A DNA stretch of 17,743 nt from positions 1 through 17,743 of the forward strand of contig JAEZYZ010000088.1 in assembly GCA_023418705.1 (NCBI GenBank), written 5' to 3'. This document shows, piece after piece, positions 15,031 to 17,743 of the stretch (position 1 is the stretch's first letter; every line of letters begins with the position of its first letter). This DNA comes from Pseudomonadota bacterium. GTDB taxonomy: Bacteria > Myxococcota_A > Polyangia > Polyangiales > Polyangiaceae. A program made the position numbers and the translations under genes. Under the pieces are notes generated by a model. It saw only the letters and a list, made by a program, of their open reading frames with translations. It did not search any database and was not told the DNA's origin.

Positions 15031-17019
15031 GGTCGCCGGCACGGAGTCGGGATCGTCGCGACCCTCGATGCCGAGCTCGTGCTTGCAGGCGTCGAGGAGC
15101 AGCTCGATCTGCGCAAGCGCATCCGACAGCTCGGCGTCCTCTCCCGCCGCGGCCGACAGCCGCGCGCGCAGGTGCTGATGAGCGATGTCCAGCGCCATGA
15201 GATCATCGCGCAGGCGTTCGAGACGCAGCGCGGAGCTGCCGTCGCGGGCCGCCGCCGAACGGCGGCTGCGATCCGTCAGCGCAGCGCTGATCAACGCGGC
15301 CAGCGAGGTGTAGGTCATGCCGTTGGCCGGTCCGAGCTCGAACGTCGCCAAACCCAGCGCCGCACCGTCGCTGACGAGCGGGGTCACGACATAGGTCCAG
15401 CAGCGGTCGACGTTCCGCAGCGTCGCCGGGATCAGCTGGTGTGCGGCAAACGCCGCGCGCTCTTCATCGCGAAGGACACTGCCGTCGAGCACGAATTCGG
15501 GCTCGAGCAGCTGGCCTTTCAGGGTCTCCGGCGCCGGGCGAAGCGGCCGCACCGTGGCTATCGCACAGGTGCCGATGCCCAGCCGTCGCAGCGCGACCGC
15601 GAGCGCCTTCCAGCCGGGCTCGGGCGTGCGCGCGTCGAGCGCCTGAGCCAGGTCGCGCAGCGCGCGGCTGGCCTCTTCGAAATCCAGCCGCCGCCGCACC
15701 TCGGCCGCTTCGACACGGCGTGCCGCCAGAATGCGCGCCTCGTCGAGCAAGCTCTCGCCCTTCAGCAGCAGCGTCGGCAGGGAGCTCAAGGCCCCCACGA
15801 TCTCACGATGAAGCGCGCTCAACAGTTGTTGGGGGAGGTGATCGCCGTTGGTCGCTTGTAGCCGCTCGAGAAGCTGCTCGAACCGGGCAATGAACGCGGC
15901 TTCCCGCTTGCCGCGCAGCTCGGCCAGCAGGTCGTCGACCAGCTGTTCCGCCCAAGCGGATGGGCCGAGCGCGGGAGCAAGATCCAACAAGGTTTGTACC
16001 ATCCGGCCGCGGCGGTCGATCAGCGCCGTGGGGTCCTTCTCGACCCGGGCTCCGGGGGGCGGGGCCGCGCGCTGGCGCTCCGATAGGCAGCCGCAGGAGC
16101 GCCGCAAGACCGGCTCGGTGGGGATCATCAGTTTGTTGCCGCCCGCCGCTCGGCTGAGCTGGGACAGGGCGAGCTGCACGGCCTGTTCGGCCAAGGCGCG
16201 GAGCGGCTGGCGCACCGTGCTGAGCGGGGTGCGGGCGAACCGCCCCTCCGACGCGTCGTCGAACCCCACCACGGCCACGTCCTGTGGCACTTGCCAGCCG
16301 CGCTGCTCGAGCTCCGCCATCGCGCCGAGCGCCATGTGATCGTTGGCCGCGACCACCGCGTCGAAGTCCACCGCGCGCTCGTCGAGCAGCACCTTGACGG
16401 CGCGCGTCCCCGACTCGAACAAGAAATCGCCGCCGCAGACCAGCTCGGCGTCTGGCCGCAGCTTGCTGTCCAGGAGGGCCTTCAAGTAGCCGCGGTAGCG
16501 CTGGGTCGACTCGTCGTTGCCTTCGGGGCCGCGGATGAACGCGATCCGGCGTTTGCCGTGCGCCGCGACGAGGTGCACGACGAGGTCGCACATCGCGGCG
16601 GCGTTGTCCACCAGGACGCTCGGCACACCCGGCAGGGCGATGCCGACGCTGCACAGGGGCACGTCGAACCGCTCGAGGTACTCGGCCAGCGCGCGCGTGC
16701 CGACCCTGTTCTCGAGCGTTCCGGAGCAGACGATCAGCGCGTCGACCGTCTCGGAGCTCGCAAGATCATAGGTGGACCCAGGGCTGTGGGTCGTTCCGGC
16801 CTGCAGGACCTGCCCGGAGTAGACGACCAAGCTCGCGTCGCGCCGGCTCGTCGCCTCCGCCACCCGCAGCATCAGCTCATTTTGATAGCTGTCTTCGATA
16901 CGGTCGACGAGCAGACCGAGCACCGCACGGCGGCGCGGCGCTCGCTCCGAGGGGTCGGCCTCCACGCTTTGGCTCACTTCCATTTGCCGGGGTTCGCGCC
17001 GCTGACGAGGCGTCGTCAT
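15019..17019 (-). CDS. LacI-type periplasmic-binding-fold sensor without HTH, fused to a long C-terminal region
   Basis: Residues 32-305 of this 666-residue protein match the ligand-binding domain of LacI/GalR regulators. The domain starts AVLGLLVDRIEDSYQN. It contains VPSVLVDNAAAM (132-143), GKRRIAFIRGPEG (155-167), RYRGYLKALL (174-183), AANDHMALGAMAELEQRGW (224-242) and VAVVGFDDASEGRFARTPLS (248-267). The 31 residues before it are polar and contain no LacI helix-turn-helix, so it is not a classical repressor. The domain ends with RRSCGC (306-311), a joint I associate with sensor proteins in which LacI domains feed signalling modules. Residues 320-666 are mostly helical, with a possible GAF-like fold at about 450-600 (LGIGTCAIATV, YVVTPLVSDGAALGLATFEL) and a coiled coil after 600. 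No GGDEF, kinase or HTH output is visible. No signal peptide is seen, so it should be cytoplasmic. The ATG at 17019 is used; ATG at 16983 is an alternative. Confidence 0.85.
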   Translation of the reverse strand: MTTPRQRREPRQMEVSQSVEADPSERAPRRRAVLGLLVDRIEDSYQNELMLRVAEATSRRDASLVVYSGQVLQAGTTHSPGSTYDLASSETVDALIVCSGTLENRVGTRALAEYLERFDVPLCSVGIALPGVPSVLVDNAAAMCDLVVHLVAAHGKRRIAFIRGPEGNDESTQRYRGYLKALLDSKLRPDAELVCGGDFLFESGTRAVKVLLDERAVDFDAVVAANDHMALGAMAELEQRGWQVPQDVAVVGFDDASEGRFARTPLSTVRQPLRALAEQAVQLALSQLSRAAGGNKLMIPTEPVLRRSCGCLSERQRAAPPPGARVEKDPTALIDRRGRMVQTLLDLAPALGPSAWAEQLVDDLLAELRGKREAAFIARFEQLLERLQATNGDHLPQQLLSALHREIVGALSSLPTLLLKGESLLDEARILAARRVEAAEVRRRLDFEEASRALRDLAQALDARTPEPGWKALAVALRRLGIGTCAIATVRPLRPAPETLKGQLLEPEFVLDGSVLRDEERAAFAAHQLIPATLRNVDRCWTYVVTPLVSDGAALGLATFELGPANGMTYTSLAALISAALTDRSRRSAAARDGSSALRLERLRDDLMALDIAHQHLRARLSAAAGEDAELSDALAQIELLLDACKHELGIEGRDDPDSVPATERP

Positions 17020-17058
17020 CCGATGTTAACCGAGAAGGCGCCGCGCGCGTACGCGCTA

Positions 17059-17168
17059 GAGCACCGACCCGTTTGCCAGCGCGGAGATCCCGATGAACCG
17101 GGGCCTCCAACGGGGTGAGGCCCCCGATTCATCGGGAAACCCTCTCGTCTGCTCACGGCTCGCTGCTC
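17059..17168. repeat. 110-bp fold-back element flanked by TA (MITE-like or structured RNA)
   Basis: The ends form an imperfect inverted repeat: GAGCACCGACCCGTTTGC on the left matches the complement of the right end, GAGCAGCGAGCCGTGAGC, at 14 of 18 positions. Each end is bordered by TA (17057-17058 and 17169-17170). The centre is a second, stronger hairpin: CCCGATGAACCGGGGCCTC (17089-17107), a 9-base loop, and GAGGCCCCCGATTCATCGGG (17117-17136), pairing 9 + 8 bp around a small internal loop. Terminal repeats plus TA borders fit a miniature element moved by an IS630/Tc1-type transposase; a folded RNA or attenuator is the alternative. No transposase is encoded nearby. Confidence 0.55.
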
Positions 17169-17171
17169 TAG

Positions 17172-17643
17172 ATGGTCTCATGACGGCTTCCGAGCGCGTT
17201 CGGCCCGGCGCCATGATCGTAGGGATCGTGCTTACGCTGGCGCCAGGTGGATGCCGCGACGGCCATCTTGGCATCTACGGTTGCTGACGTGGCCCGCCCA
17301 TGCACCGCATGGATCGCGCCGCGGACGCCACGCGAGATCGCCGCGCCCTTCACCGGCGAGACATTTCGGTGGTTCACGAACGAGGCAGCGATGGTTCAGC
17401 GCCACCGAGGCCGGTACCCGCACTTGATTCAGATCGGCGGGCGTCGAGCGCGGCGGTCAGGAGACAGGGTCCCGGGTGACGAAGCTCGTTGGTGGCCCGG
17501 TAGCGCGAGGATTTCGCCAGTACGGAGGTCGGCGCTCCGCACCCGAGCGTCAGCACGCATGGCGACGGCGCGTGCGAGAACGCCCGAGCGGCGCTGCAGA
17601 CGCCATAGCAGAATCGCGCGCGCTGATTTAGACTCCCGCCCCC
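17172..17643. other. Gene-poor stretch, possible decayed coding sequence
   Basis: No start-codon-headed frame with good codon usage is found here. On the plus strand one frame is open from just after a TAG at 17220-17222 to the window end. It contains a GTG at 17247 and sequence such as PREIAAPFTGETFRWFTNEA, but its third-position G/C bias looks weaker than in the flanking genes and fades rightwards. I recognise no family. A 7-bp inverted repeat GGCGCCA/TGGCGCC lies at 17207-17213 and 17238-17244. The right end should hold the promoter of the lipoprotein gene; TAGACT at 17629-17634 is a -10 candidate only 9 bp from its ATG. Confidence 0.4.
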
Positions 17644-17743
17644 ATGACGCCCCATCCCTGGTTCATCGCACTGCTCGGCGGCTGCGTCGTGCTCGCGGGC
17701 TGCAAGTCCCAGCCCGCCGAAGAAACGGAGCCACCTGCCGCAG
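17644..17743 (+). CDS. Predicted lipoprotein, N-terminal fragment cut by the window end
   Basis: Thirty-three codons are visible. They begin MTPHPWFIALLGG, a hydrophobic signal region, and reach a lipobox VLAGC with the acylated Cys at residue 20. A polar Pro/Glu-rich linker (KSQPAEETEPPAA) follows, as usual after lipobox cysteines. The codons show the strong G/C third-position bias of the neighbouring genes. The mature domain lies outside the window, so no function can be assigned. No clear Shine-Dalgarno sequence precedes the ATG. Confidence 0.75.
   Translation, partial: MTPHPWFIALLGGCVVLAGCKSQPAEETEPPAA

Noticed and set aside
17093..17287. Plus-strand open frame inside and beyond the fold-back element
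   Set aside because: It begins in the central hairpin of the inverted repeat, has no ribosome site, and its product shows no family features.

Overview
The window is GC-rich throughout (about 70% by eye, with strong G/C preference at third codon positions) and carries a mix typical of large, regulation-heavy deltaproteobacterial genomes. It has a Hanks-type Ser/Thr kinase, a hybrid histidine kinase with an HDFNN-type H-box, a myxobacterial-looking RdgC relative, lipoproteins, and a very large ATPase-plus-repeat regulator. The best guess is a myxobacterium, perhaps of the Sorangium/Polyangium group. This is inferred from gene style; no marker gene is present. I saw no rRNA, tRNA, CRISPR array or complete insertion sequence.

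Layout. (1) 274-4378, minus strand: a GNAT acetyltransferase gene lies 28 bp upstream of a 1069-residue STAND/AAA-type ATPase with a helical-repeat body and a conserved C-terminal domain; the two probably form one transcript. (2) 4379-4541: a divergent control region with two copies of a GGAAC-N3-GTTCC palindrome, followed by a membrane sterol-desaturase/fatty-acid-hydroxylase gene (+). (3) 5306-6652, minus: a Ser/Thr protein kinase convergent with the desaturase. (4) 6653-7277: a gene-free stretch whose right part is strikingly AT-rich. (5) 7278-8823, plus: a protein resembling the N-terminal domain of the YhcG/DUF1016 family, then a HAD-type hydrolase closed by a strong hairpin. (6) 8927-10706: an RdgC-like gene (+) converging on a twin-CBS protein (-) across a 9-bp-stem terminator. 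(7) 10930-13473, plus: a lipoprotein and a PAS hybrid histidine kinase. (8) 13456-15003: a single-pass membrane protein (-) whose 3' end overlaps the kinase gene, divergent from an FRG-domain protein (+). (9) 15019-17019, minus: a 666-residue protein with a LacI-type ligand-binding domain but no helix-turn-helix. (10) 17020-17743: a 110-bp fold-back element flanked by TA, a gene-poor stretch, and the first 33 codons of a lipoprotein that runs off the end.

How it fits together. Most genes are single or two-gene units in alternating orientation, and sensing and signalling dominate: two kinases, a CBS sensor, a LacI-type sensor and a large ATPase regulator. I do not see one coherent multi-gene system such as a defence island or biosynthetic cluster. 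The observations most worth a second look are the fold-back element upstream of the LacI-like gene, the paired operators before the desaturase, the HTH-less LacI-type sensor, the stand-alone YhcG-N-like protein behind the AT-rich leader, and the FRG/membrane-protein divergent pair.
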